Positions 27,526 to 37,808 of a stretch of DNA of 64,000 bases are shown here, piece after piece; positions within the stretch are counted from its first letter, which is position 1; each line of letters begins with the position of its first letter. The DNA comes from Dermanyssus gallinae (lineage: Eukaryota; Arthropoda; Arachnida; Mesostigmata; Dermanyssidae), in assembly GCA_003439945.1 (NCBI GenBank), contig QVRM01001989.1, forward strand, positions 242,001-306,000. Reading direction: 5' to 3'. The notes beneath the pieces are model-generated. The model worked only from the letters and a program-made list of their open reading frames with translations, was not told where the DNA came from and made no database searches. The translations under genes and the position numbers were made by a program.

Positions 27526-30453
27526 AATATATAGAATACTAACATATGGTTTTATCGTATTTTGTAGTTACAGTGGAACATGAATATCTAACTACCCTTG
27601 GGCTTGTGAGAGGTGCTACCAATCGAGCTGCCTCGAGGCAGCCCCTCATTGTGCCCATAATTGCTGCCGCATTGCCGCGCTGAACCGCCAGAGATAGCCG
27701 CTGGAGTAGAAAGTCGATAGCTCTTTTGTCCCCCGTCGTGAGTTCAATTCGTTTGCCAATCTTCTGTAAAAGTGACCATGCCTCAGGGCCAGGTCCCCCT
27801 AGTGTCTCCAATACTAGTGGCACAAAAATGAACTCGTCGGTGAGTTGGGCGTATTTGTTGGTCTTTAGACGTTCAGCCTTGCGTGCTGCAGAGCCAGCGG
27901 CTGATGCGTTAGCCTCCATGTTCGAGGGGGCCGGCGTGTCGGTGACTGTAGCATCCCAAATAAGCGCCTTTCCCCTTTCAAAAGGGATAAGGGTGAGACC
28001 GTCAGGCCTCTTTCGAGGTTCTCGAATTTTGTATCAGCAGCTTCTTTGGCATCCTGAAAAGCCTGCAGGGCTATGGCCGGGCTGATGTGCTGGACTGTAG
28101 CTTCTGAGGCGTGTAATGAAGCAACGTGACAGCTGGCTGCCAGATCTGCTGCAGAACGGATTCCCAAACCTCCGAGTCTAAGAGGAAGGGTGTCTTGAGC
28201 CCAGTTGTTGTCGGCCAAGTTTAGATTGAGGAGGTCGCTAAGGCTGGTCCTAAGGCTATTGTCTAACTCCCACAGCAGATCCTGGTTTGCTCCGACGTCC
28301 GTGCTGCGGAGGAAGTGGACAATTCTTGATGAGCCCAAAGATGATTTTAATAGGTGATATGCGCTATGGGGATTAAGCAGGTTTAGCCGGTTTCGGCGAG
28401 AGCAAAGGCTCTTTACCCTACCTGCGAGTTCTGGGTGAGTGGCGGCCGACCCCACAGGGGACCCTAAGAGCGTCGTATCTGCTGCCTCGACTGGGGCAGC
28501 ACCCCTGGGGGGGTGCACCCCGGAAGAAGTGCCTCAAAGGCGTATACGTTCGGCTGGCCTTTGTAAATAATTTCGCACTTCTGGGGGTTGAGCTCAAGAC
28601 CACTCTTCTGACCGAAGTCAAGAAGTCTCTTGATATCTGCCTGTACCACAGATGCTTCTCCCCCAATGGTGCCATCGTCTAGGTACCAGAGATTCAAGGG
28701 GGACTGGATATAATTGACCAGTTCTTTGATGGCTAGGCAGAATAGCGGCGGACTAAGGGGGTCGCTCTGCTGCACGCCGCTGCACGAGAAAATTGTTCTT
28801 TCACCGAATGAGAGCTCTGAACTGGACCTGTAGGTTTGGTTAACTAAGGGGGCTGCCTCTGGCCAATCCGTTTGTACAGTTTTTAGTATGTGGTCGCGAC
28901 GATCCTGGTTGAAAGCATTTTTAAAGTCGAGTTTGGCGGCGACGAAATTGTTGGGTGCGCTAGACATAAAAGCTCTTGTTGTGTGAACCACTGCGTCGTG
29001 GCCATTAGGCGTATTGAAGCCAAGCTGGTGGGCCCCAAGCTTTTCGCACACGATATTTGTTCCTTGTTTGACAGTGATTTTTGCCGCAATCCTCCGAAAG
29101 ACTGAGGAACTGACAATTGGACGAAGTGACCCACTCGGCTTTTTAAGTGCGATGAGGCGTCCACCAAAAATAATAGGGCGGATGGCCTCAGGCACTGTGC
29201 CACTTCTGATAATGTCAATCACTTTTGCTAAGTCACGCAGTAGACGACTGGCGATATTTGTATTGGTCGTGGCAATGAGGTCTCTGAGATGGCGCGGCCG
29301 CAGGCCGTCCATACCGGCGGTAGACCCTGCCGGAAAGGTTCGTACGGCCTCGCGAATCTCTTCTGAACTGGTGACTAGCGGCTCGGTGTGGGATAGTCTT
29401 GGTTGCAAGTCAAGGCCAGCCGGTTCTCTAGGGTGTTTGGAAGTAATTTCTACGAACGCCTCGGCTGCGCAAACAGGACTTCCCACAGAAAGCAAAGCTC
29501 TCGCAGCGCCTCCAATGTCGCCTTCGCCTAGTAACCTGGTTGCTCGTCTAGCCGCGGCTTTGTCCTCGTTAGGTCGCTTGTTCCAGTGCTTCTTTGGGAC
29601 TAATTCGGGTGGAGGCCCACTACCTGATCTATGTTCCTCGATTCTGTCTCTGAGGTATGTGGTCCAACTAAGATTGTTCTGTTTTTGTGATGGAGCTCTG
29701 AGAACTGTATGCGCGAAAACCAGTAGGTTGGCCCAGCTATGCGCGTCATTGTTTTGATGTACGAGTGAAAGTGTGTCGGCCAGCGCTACCGCAACTGCAG
29801 GACTTTTAGGGATGGTGTCAAGCCGTTTGTATGTCTTTGTGTACTCGGCGAGTTTTTCGCGCAGGTGGGTACCATCAGTGTTCTCGACCGGATTGCTGAC
29901 GGGGGGTAAAAATGGGTGTTCAATGTTCGAGTGTGCTGCCGTCATGTGACGTTTGATTCCTCTTCTTGTAAAGTTCCTTTGGCAATGCGTGCAAGTAACC
30001 CTGTTGTAGTGAGGAGCTGGGCTTAGGTTCCCTGTATCCGACCCGAGGCTGAATAAAAGGTCCGTCTGCGGGAGGTTGTTCGAGTGGCTCGGACCGGCTC
30101 TATTTTCGGAGGCGTCTTGAGGCATAATGTTTCGGCCCGACAGATTTCTTCACTTCGAAAGCTGATAACAGCCTGGTGACTGGTCCGAGAAGGTTTGCAA
30201 GGTTACGAAGTGCGCTGGCTGCTTGAGGGTCAAGGCCGCTTAGCATTTTTGCAGCGCTGATGAGCCCTGCAAGAGGGTCTGCCTTGCGAGTGGAACGCGC
30301 CCTCGATGGCGACAAGTCCACCCAGGTAGTGCCGGGAGCTCGACGATATTCCGCCTGGCGCGGGCATTCTGCGTCGGCGATGTGTCGGTTTCAAGGCCTT
30401 AAGTGGGGCAAGCGTAATAGTCTTATCGGACGTTCCATCCGAACTAGGAGCAA
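27526..30453 (-). mobile_element. RLE-type non-LTR retrotransposon nested in a LINE
   Basis: About 2.9 kb between perfect 9-bp duplications. In minus orientation it has a 5' leader and short frame, a zinc finger, RT and a C-terminal restriction-like endonuclease. It has no poly(A) tail and ends ...TATATATT. The order ZnF-RT-RLE is that of R2/NeSL-type elements. It is broken by at least two frameshifts. Confidence 0.87.
27539..30125 (-). pseudogene. Zinc-finger/RT/restriction-like endonuclease protein, frameshifted
   Basis: From 30125: a C2H2 finger CTHCQRNFTRRGIKRHMTAAH near residue 45, then RT motifs AGMDGLRPRHLRDL, LDFKNAFNQD, GVQQSDPLSPPLF and LWYLDDGTIGG. A frameshift near 28490 leads to LPLRLGGLGIRSAADLA. 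A second near 28020 leads to RKRPDGLTLIPF, KALIWDATVTDT and FVPLVLETLGGPGPEA, the PD-(D/E)XK-like endonuclease block known from R2/NeSL-type elements. An upstream frame (30374-30100, GLISAAKMLSGLDPQ) may be the true N-terminus. In the RT active site the usual F/Y-A-D-D is replaced by YLDD. Confidence 0.82.
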
Positions 30454-30462
30454 GTTTGCTTT
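30454..30462. repeat. Target duplication, right
   Basis: GTTTGCTTT, the second copy of the 9-bp duplication around the nested element. Confidence 0.85.
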
Positions 30463-31831
30463 CATCATATTGTTTGTCATTTTGTCCTCTCCAGGTGACT
30501 TGTAATTTTTAATTTGTCTAATTGTTTCTTCTATTTCCTCTTTTTCTACCGGTGGCAGTGACCGGAGGGGCTCTCGACATCTGTAGGTTGATAGGTTTTT
30601 GTCATCTGTTGTCGACCCATTTGATAGGCTGAGCTTTTCTCCAACCGTACCGAAGTGCATATTAACTAAATCTACTTTTTCCTTCAGTGTTGCTAAGTTT
30701 GCACAATTTCCTAGCTTGGTTGGGTCGACTTTGTCAGTACGCTGAGTGCCCCTTCTGTATTTATTGATTGTCGTCCAGTCTTTTTTTGTCACCAACGAAT
30801 TTAGATGTATAGAAGGCGTCTTTGGCTTTTCTGAGTTGTGATTTTATTTGATTTCTTAGTACTTTATGTTGTCTGGTAAGGTACGGTTCAGTCTTTAATT
30901 TTTCAAACAGTTCGTCCCTCTTTCTCACATTTTTGAAAATTTCTTTTGTAATTCATGGTTTTAGTCTAGTGTGTTTTGCTCTTGTATAAGGGTGTTTGTG
31001 TTACGTTGATCTGTTTGCACATGTCTGCAGTGTTGTTATGATGGTGTCGCACAGTGTTTCCGGGTCATCTAGATGTTTTAATGTACTGCTCCAGTCAACT
31101 TTTTTGATTTCACTGGCAAATCTTCGGGTGTTCATTGTTTTCGGTGTTATAATGGGTATATTGTTAGAGTGTGTATGTTTTCGTGTTATTTCTATACTCA
31201 GGGTAATGGCGTTGTGGTCTGATATACCTCTAGTGGACTGTGTTGCGACTTCTTGTATGTCAATTTTCCTGATGTTGGCGAATATGTGATCTATGATGGT
31301 GGAACTTCCACTGGTTGTTCTCGTTGCCCCTGTCTTCAAGAGTCTGAAACCCCCTTCTGCCAGTGCATTTGAGTAATCTTGACTAATTCCTGTTGTCTTG
31401 CTGACATCGATGTTTGCATCTGTGCGGATAAGTTTGTTCGGTGATTCACTGGCTTTGCATATATTCTGTAGTTCATGACTGAAATGTCCTGGTATAGAAT
31501 AGATGTTGTTTGGTGATCTATAAATACCAATAAGTTGAATAGTTGTGTTCTCAGCCATTATTGATATTATACATACGTCTGCATTTTCCATAACGACTTG
31601 TACTTGTGTACTTTCATATTTGCTATTAACAAATATTGCCACGCCGCCTGCTCTGCTTTTACCTTCGGGCGAGAAGTACCCGGAGTAGCCGTCGATGCTG
31701 AGTCCACACATCTGGTCTTGGCGAACCCACGTTTCCGTGAGGACAAGAGCTTCGTATCTTGGCAGTTGAGAGAGCATACCGAGAAGCAGCTCTAAATTGG
31801 CCGATAAGCTTCTAATGTTTAATAAATACAC
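30463..31831 (-). pseudogene. Split LINE ORF2, 5' part (endonuclease)
   Basis: From 31831 the minus strand encodes an AP-like endonuclease: YLLNIRSLSANLELL, ALVLTETWV, GGVAIFVNSKY, LIGIYRSPNN, STIIDHIFANI and RGISDHNAITLSIEI. After frameshifts near 31000-30800 the linker and RT entry follow (EEIEETIRQIKNYKSPGEDK). The sequence stops at MKAN, where the nested element has inserted. One catalytic-type Asn/Asp pair is altered (RTDANIDV where TGDFN is usual). Confidence 0.85.
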
Positions 31832-32180
31832 CCTAAATATTGTACTGGTTTTTTTCTTTTGTAATAATATTAAATAAAGAATGTGTTACATATTTGTAGT
31901 TTCTTTCCAAGCGTATGTGACTCTCCTCGGAAAAGTCAGCAATGGGTAATTAACACTAAGGTAGTTATTAACCACATAAGGAAATTTGACTTAAAGCTAT
32001 GTGGAAGCAATTATTAAATGTTATGTCTGGGTATATGAGCATTAAACGATATGTGTGATCAACTAGGAATATTACCTTCAAAGATGAATAATTGCAATTT
32101 TAGCTAGCTAAATTCAAGTTTTACTGGTGTTTCATTATTTATTTTGAGATATGTAAACGCTAATCAAACAAAGGCCCTAA

Positions 32181-32211
<31 letters not shown>

Positions 32212-32529
32212 TACATACACATACATATACACACACACATGCATATATACAATGCACATGTTATGTTACTTATTTTCCGAGCTGTTTTGTCTCTTTGCCT
32301 CAGCATTGTCTGCTTGCTTGCTTGGTGAAGTTTCATAGAATCGTTTTTTTTTTCCATTTCATTTTACCCGCCGGATATACTTTATGTTTCTAATTTAAAT
32401 CTTTCTAGTTTGTTAATGTATCTAATTTGCTTTTCCTCCCCTTTCTTATATTTCAAGTATACTGTACATATGTGAATATTAGTTCGAAATGTGATATCGT
32501 ATGATTTTTTTAGGTCACTGCATGCTTTT
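31832..32529. other. AT-rich, no gene
   Basis: Holds a (TA)n tract at 32189-32211 and T-rich runs. No supported gene. Confidence 0.5.
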
Positions 32530-32796
32530 CTATGTTGGTACAATTTTGGCTGTGATGGTGTGTTTGTTGTTACTGTTGCCGCTGCTGCTGATGGTGCTCT
32601 TGGTTGGGAAGACGTGCTGTGTTGTAAGCGGCCTGTTCCTGTCGCCGATGCGAATTATTGCTCTCCGCGCGTTTTCTTCGGTATCAGCTGTGACGATGAT
32701 GGCGCTATTCGGCTTTGTGTAGAATTTTTGTCTAGCTTTCTTTATATTTATGTTGTCCAGGCCAGCCGCCGCGATCAGCTGGTTAACAAAGTGCAC
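32530..32796 (-). pseudogene. Possible LINE ORF1 (gag) fragment
   Basis: The minus strand reads FYTKPNSAIIVTADTEENAR and RIGDRNRPLTTQHVFPT, similar in feel to the RRM-like region of CR1/Jockey ORF1 proteins. It is bounded by the next R1 copy. Weak call. Confidence 0.35.
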
Positions 32797-32814
32797 GGTG
32801 GTTGTTGATGGCTC

Positions 32815-35036
32815 TTTGGCCAGTATAAGAGGCTGGGGGCCCTCTTACGCAGGGAGATCTCCAGAAGCAAGGAACGTTCCGGGAGAGCCTTTCTCGAAGA
32901 ACTGGAGGACGATCCCTAGAGCCGCCCATACAAGATGGTAAGGGGGTGCCCGCCTTTTAAACGGAGAGTGGACCTCACGCCGGACGAGGCCCAAGAGGCA
33001 ATATCAGTCCTCTTCCCAAAACACCCTCCCTTTGACAGCGCCCCCTACCTGGAGGCCTCAGGGACGGAAGAACAGGATCCTCCAGAAGTCACCTTGCAAG
33101 AGGTGTACGAAGCGGCGGCACGCCTCAAGGAGGGAAAAGCACCAGGCCCCGACGGCGTTCCAGTCTCCGCGGTCAAACTACTAATGACGGAATACCCGGA
33201 AGCAGTAGCCGCCGCGGCGACTGGGATGTTCCGGACGGGCTCGTTCCCTGCGGCATGGAAGGCCGCAAACCTTGTTCTCATACCCAAGGGCCCCGGCTAA
33301 AGCATTCGAGTCCATCGTGGAGGCACGCCTCCGGGACTTCGCGGAGGGGAGCGACCTGCTGTCCGACGCCCAGTACGGATTCCGCATAGGCTACTCAACC
33401 ATCGGCGCCATAAAGCGGATCCAGACGCGCGTTGGACACCTCCGCGAGTCCCCGCCTAGAAGATGGGACTATTCCTCGCGATTTTACTGGACGTCAAGAA
33501 CGCTTTTAACAGCCTACCGTGGAAAGTCATCCTAGGGACTCTCCACAGGAAGAAGGTCCTATTTTATCTTCGGAAGCTTTTATCGAATTATCTACATGGC
33601 AGGACAATCCTGTCCCACGGGTCCGTTTTTAACATGACTGCAGGGGTCCCACAGGGATCCATACTTGGCCCCTTGCTATGGATTATAACCTATGACGAAG
33701 TGCTGCGGCTGAGGGATCTCCCCCGCGGCGTCAACCTCCTTGCCTACGCTGACGACCTCGTTCTAACTGTCCAGACTCGGACCGCGGACCTGCTGCAGAG
33801 CCGTGCGAACGAGGCACTTGTCGACGTCGCCCGCTGGATGCAAGAAGCGGGGCGCGCTCTCGCCCCAGCCAAAAGCAAGGCGATACGCTTGGTGAGCCGT
33901 AGAACATGCCGCGACCTTCACCTCCGTCTAGATGGCCAGGAGATCGCACTCGTCAACTACGTAAGGTATCTTGGGGTTACCTTTGACAGGGGTCTCCGCG
34001 GTACCGAACACGTGCGGCGGGTGACGGAAAAGGCAACAAAGACAGCCAATGACTTCGCACGTCTCATGCCCAACACATATGGTCCACGGCAGCTGAGAAG
34101 GCAAATAATTATGTCCACGGCCGAGTCGGTTGCCCTGTACGAAGCTCCGGCCTGGCCCACCGACACACTAAAATTCGCCGCGAACAGAACTCGCCTGCGT
34201 CGGGCCCAGAAGGTCGGAGCTCTCAGAGTAATCTCAGCGTACATGACGGTGAGCGCCGCGGCGCCTCTCGTCCTTGCCGGAACCCAAAACAATCCCGTGG
34301 GATTTAAAAGCAGCCGAGCACCGCCGTCTATGGGATAATCCAGGCCTTAAAAAAGACGAGGAACGTCAGCGTAAAATCGACCTCTGGCAGGAGGAGTGGG
34401 AAGGCCTCGAATAGGGTGCTCCAGGCTCCGGCTTCCGCACCCTGATCCCAAATATAAGAAGCTGGCTCAACCAGCCGGGGGGTAAAATTACATTCAACAC
34501 AACCCTAAGTCCTCACAGGTTACGGCGACTTCCAGTCGTACCTGTTCAGGATTATGAAGGTCCTCAGCCCCACGCGCGTCTACTGCGGCGATGGACTCGA
34601 CGACACTCCAGACTACACGGTGCTTATGTGTCCGTCATGGGCGGAGCAGCGCGCGAGCCTAACGGAGTTTTTAAGTAACAACCTAGCTCTTAACCTACAC
34701 GACCTCACTATGAAAATGACGGGATCAATATCAGACTAGAACAAAGTGACCCAAGCTTTTAAAAACATACTGCAAGAGAAGACAAGGGCCTCCCTTCGAG
34801 TCCGCTCGCGCCTCCCCGAGGCTCCCGGGGAACACATCCGCCTGGAGCAGTAGACTCGCCCCCCCGACTGTTTGATGTTATGCGCAAGCAGTTCCCAGTC
34901 AGCGTGGGGGACGGGAATACGACTGGTTTTTAGTGGGCTGGAGTCCCACACTACTGGCCCGCACTTGCAGGGAGCTCCCTTGCTGCGGTGCCCGCGTGTG
35001 CAACCGCATTTTCCAGTTAGTCCTCTAAAAAAAAAA
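32815..35036 (+). pseudogene. 5'-truncated R1-clade LINE
   Basis: Plus strand: RLGALLRREISRSKERSG, AARLKEGKAPGPDGVPVSA, YGFRIGYSTIGAIKRI, LDVKNAFNSLPW, AGVPQGSILGPLLW, LAYADDLVLTVQTR, VRYLGVTFDRGLRG, then the C-terminal cysteine finger region (VYCGDGLDDTPDYTVLMCPS). A stop near 32919, frameshifts near 33300 and 33480 and decay after 34300 make it a pseudogene. It ends in A10 (35027-35036). The 3' UTR (TTTTAGTGGG...GCATTTTCCA) is shared with the intact copy. Confidence 0.88.
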
Positions 35037-35040
35037 TAAC

Positions 35041-35440
35041 CACTTCAGCAATTTTTGTTAGAGTGGCAGGGAAAAGTGACCGAGGCATCGGTAGAGGTAG
35101 CGCAGTTTGATGTGTACCTCGCCAGGGAGCTTTAAGATGGAATGGCATGCACTAGCCGGCACGTGTACACAAGGTACATTGTGCATGGCTATCATCACTT
35201 GGTATGTTCGACCCAAGGATTTTACCAAGTTAGCGATCAATGTCGTTGCCGTTTCTGCTCTCAGATATGCGCTAAATACCACATAGCGAGCTGCCAGGCG
35301 CATCGGCGGTCTTTGCACTTTTTCGCCCGGTGGCACGGTCGCTGAAGTATTCAAATTATGTATAATTAACTGTATTGTAATTATGTAACATCTTGAAATG
35401 CAATGTTATCGCGATATAAACAATATGTATATGTAATATA
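35041..35440 (+). repeat. Dispersed repeat B, copy 2
   Basis: Nearly identical to 16967-17340. It starts directly after the R1 poly(A) tail, so the R1 copy probably landed at or in it. Confidence 0.7.
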
Positions 35441-35449
35441 CCCAAAGGT

Positions 35450-35715
35450 AATGTAATGAAAGATAGCTTTTTTAAACACTAATCGCATACATTTATTTAG
35501 GTCCTTTAGCTGTACATATAATTTTTTGACGCCGACTTAATTCGGCTACGGCAGAAAGAGGAGTCCCTTGCCCATGAGCAATAAACCAATTACCGACGCG
35601 GCGTTTCCGCGTTGAATTTCAACTGATATTCTTTGTAGCAAAAACGGACATGCTCTTCTATCACCGGTCGACGCAGCAGCTCTCAATGATAGATTGAATG
35701 AAGATGAAAGATAGA

Positions 35716-35721
<6 letters not shown>
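35450..35721. other. No recognisable gene
   Basis: Plain AT-rich sequence before the (TA)n tract at 35722-35750. Confidence 0.4.
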
Positions 35722-35750
<29 letters not shown>

Positions 35751-35753
<3 letters not shown>

Positions 35754-37064
35754 GGTGTTTAGAAATGTTTTTTAGCATAGTACAGATATGTAGAGCTCGT
35801 TAAAGCAAATATTTTTTTTTTAATAGAACATGGTCTCTGAGAAGTCTTGTTTCGGAGTGAGAGTGAAATTACTTCAATTCGTGACACTGGTGTTTTTGCC
35901 CGACATAGGAGCACACAATGTGCTGTTGCGAGACAACCAGTCCTCCTATACAGAAACTAAGCATACAGTCGTGTTCCTAAGAAAATTATACTTCTCCGAA
36001 GACCATATAAGGCCGGTCGGAAGATGCACCAAACTTTTGGCACCAAACTTATGGCAACGCGACCTGTGGTTGCGGAGTAATTACGTTATTTTGGCCAGAT
36101 GTCGAATTTAAGTGCATGCAAAAATGACTCTGTTTCAGAAAGATTTAAAGAGCGATATATGGAGTTGTAGAGCTCGTTAAAGGAAATTTGTTTTCCAATG
36201 GAACATGGTTTCTAAGGGGTCTTGTTTTAGAGTGAGAGTGATATTACTACAATTTGTGTCACTGGTGTTTTTGCCCGACATAAGAGCATAAAATGTGCAT
36301 TTACGAGACAACCGGTGCCTCCTATACAGAAACTAAGCACACCGTCGTTTTTGTGAAGAACATATAATATTGCCTAGAAGATGCGACACAATCGTTTAGA
36401 AAATATTCAGCCAAAATGTAAGTACTTTTTTAGCCTTTGCGCTCAATATCTCAAAATCATAACCCTACGACCAATCACAGCGCTCAAAACTAACACATTC
36501 AGGCAAATGCGCAATTCATGCCGATCATTTTGGCACCAAACACATAGCAATGCGAGCCGTGATTGCGGTGTAATTGAGATTGAGTGCATACATAAATGAT
36601 CTACTAGCACTCTAGGTCATTTTTGCATGCACTCAATCTCGACATCTGGCCGTCATGCCGACCAAAATAATCGTCATGAAATGCGGATTTGCCTGAACGT
36701 GTTAGTTTTGAGCGCCGTGAGTAGTCGTAGGGTAATGATTTTGAGGTATTTGGCGTGAAAATTACTAATTAACTTAATTTTTCGCAAATTCTCTTCTAAA
36801 CGACCGTGTCGTATCTTCTGACCAGCCTTACACGTTCTTCGGAAGAAGTAGAATTTTCTCATCTCTCTAGTTTCTGTATAGGAGGAATGGCTGTCTCGCA
36901 ACAGCACAGTCGGGCAAAAACACCAGTGTCACAAATTGAAGTCATTTCACTCTGACTCCGAAACAAGATTTTTCAGAGACTATGTTCCATTGGAAAAAAA
37001 TATTTGCTTTAACAAGCTCTACAATTCCGTACTACGCTGAAAAAAACCATTTCCAAACACTTTG
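35751..37064. mobile_element. Foldback/MITE-like element 2, composite
   Basis: It starts CAGGGTGTTTAGAAATG and ends CATTTCCAAACACTTTG, and is flanked by (TA)n on both sides. The left arm (GTAGAGCTCGTTAAAG, GGAGTGAGAGTGAAATTAC, TTTTTGCCCGACATA) occurs twice, at about 35785 and again at about 36165, and once inverted at 36900-37030. Longer than copy 1 (1314 bp), it looks like one element inside or joined to another. Confidence 0.75.
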
Positions 37065-37139
37065 TATATATATATATATATATATATACATTAGTTCATG
37101 TTAAATATAAATTATATATATATATATATATATATTGTT

Positions 37140-37232
37140 ATATGCCTCCGCATCATTAAAACTCTTACCTGCCAATAAAAAACGCATGTATAACAAACTT
37201 GAAACCAGTAACTTGCGTCTCGCCGCCTCTAG
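37140..37232. repeat. Short match to gene B intron 2
   Basis: TCATTAAAACTCTTACCTG after a (TA)n tract parallels TCATTAAAACCCTTACCTG after the (TA)n tract at 14671-14782. It is the left flank of the R1 insertion. Confidence 0.35.
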
Positions 37233-37244
37233 GTTGAGCTTTTT
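37233..37244. repeat. R1 target duplication, left
   Basis: GTTGAGCTTTTT, identical to 43145-43156. Confidence 0.85.
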
Positions 37245-37315
37245 TTTTTTTTTTTTCGGGCGTGCTAGACTAAGCAATGCCTACTTGGTAAATCGTCTCA
37301 CAGGTCTGCTTCGTT

Positions 37316-37460
37316 GGACTGCGCGCGGAGACGAGACGGCTTCGTCTTCGTCTACACTGTCCGTCGGACAGCGCGCGGAGAGGAGATTGCTTCGTCTTCG
37401 TCCGCACTGTCCGTCGGACTGCGCGCGGAGACGAGATGGCTTCGTCTTCTCTCGCACACA
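37316..37460 (+). repeat. 50-bp tandem repeats in the R1 5' UTR
   Basis: Three units start at 37316, 37366 and 37416, each beginning GGACxGCGCGCGGAG and containing GCTTCGTCTTC. The last is incomplete. Repeated 5' UTR units can hold promoter activity in LINEs; here that is inference. Confidence 0.85.
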
Positions 37461-37808
37461 GCGCTCGGCCAGAGCAATTGTAAGCCAAGCCTACACTGTT
37501 CTAAGATGGCGGCGCCCACGCAGTGCTGTGTTACTTCGTGGCGTGCACGAGAATAAGAAACTCACAGAATTTGAGACAACTCACCTACGACTCCTTTCTT
37601 GTGCACAGTGTACTCCTAGTCACTAGGTTTATCTGTTCCACACAATGAAACGAACGAAGGAGTCTCCCGTACTACTATCCGATGATATTTTCCGGGACCG
37701 ATCTCACATGCGTCCGCATCGTTCGTCTGCAACACGAGACTTAACGTTCCTGTTGAGGAACCGGGCCGTCCTGCCATTGACGTCGATGGTGTAGAATCTC
37801 TAAATGAG

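Noticed and set aside
29014..29757. 247-codon plus-strand frame
   Set aside because: It is the antisense shadow of the zinc-finger/RT protein on the minus strand, which carries clear motifs.
37316..37460. CRISPR-like array
   Set aside because: Units are adjacent 50-bp tandem copies with no spacers, in the 5' UTR of a eukaryotic LINE.
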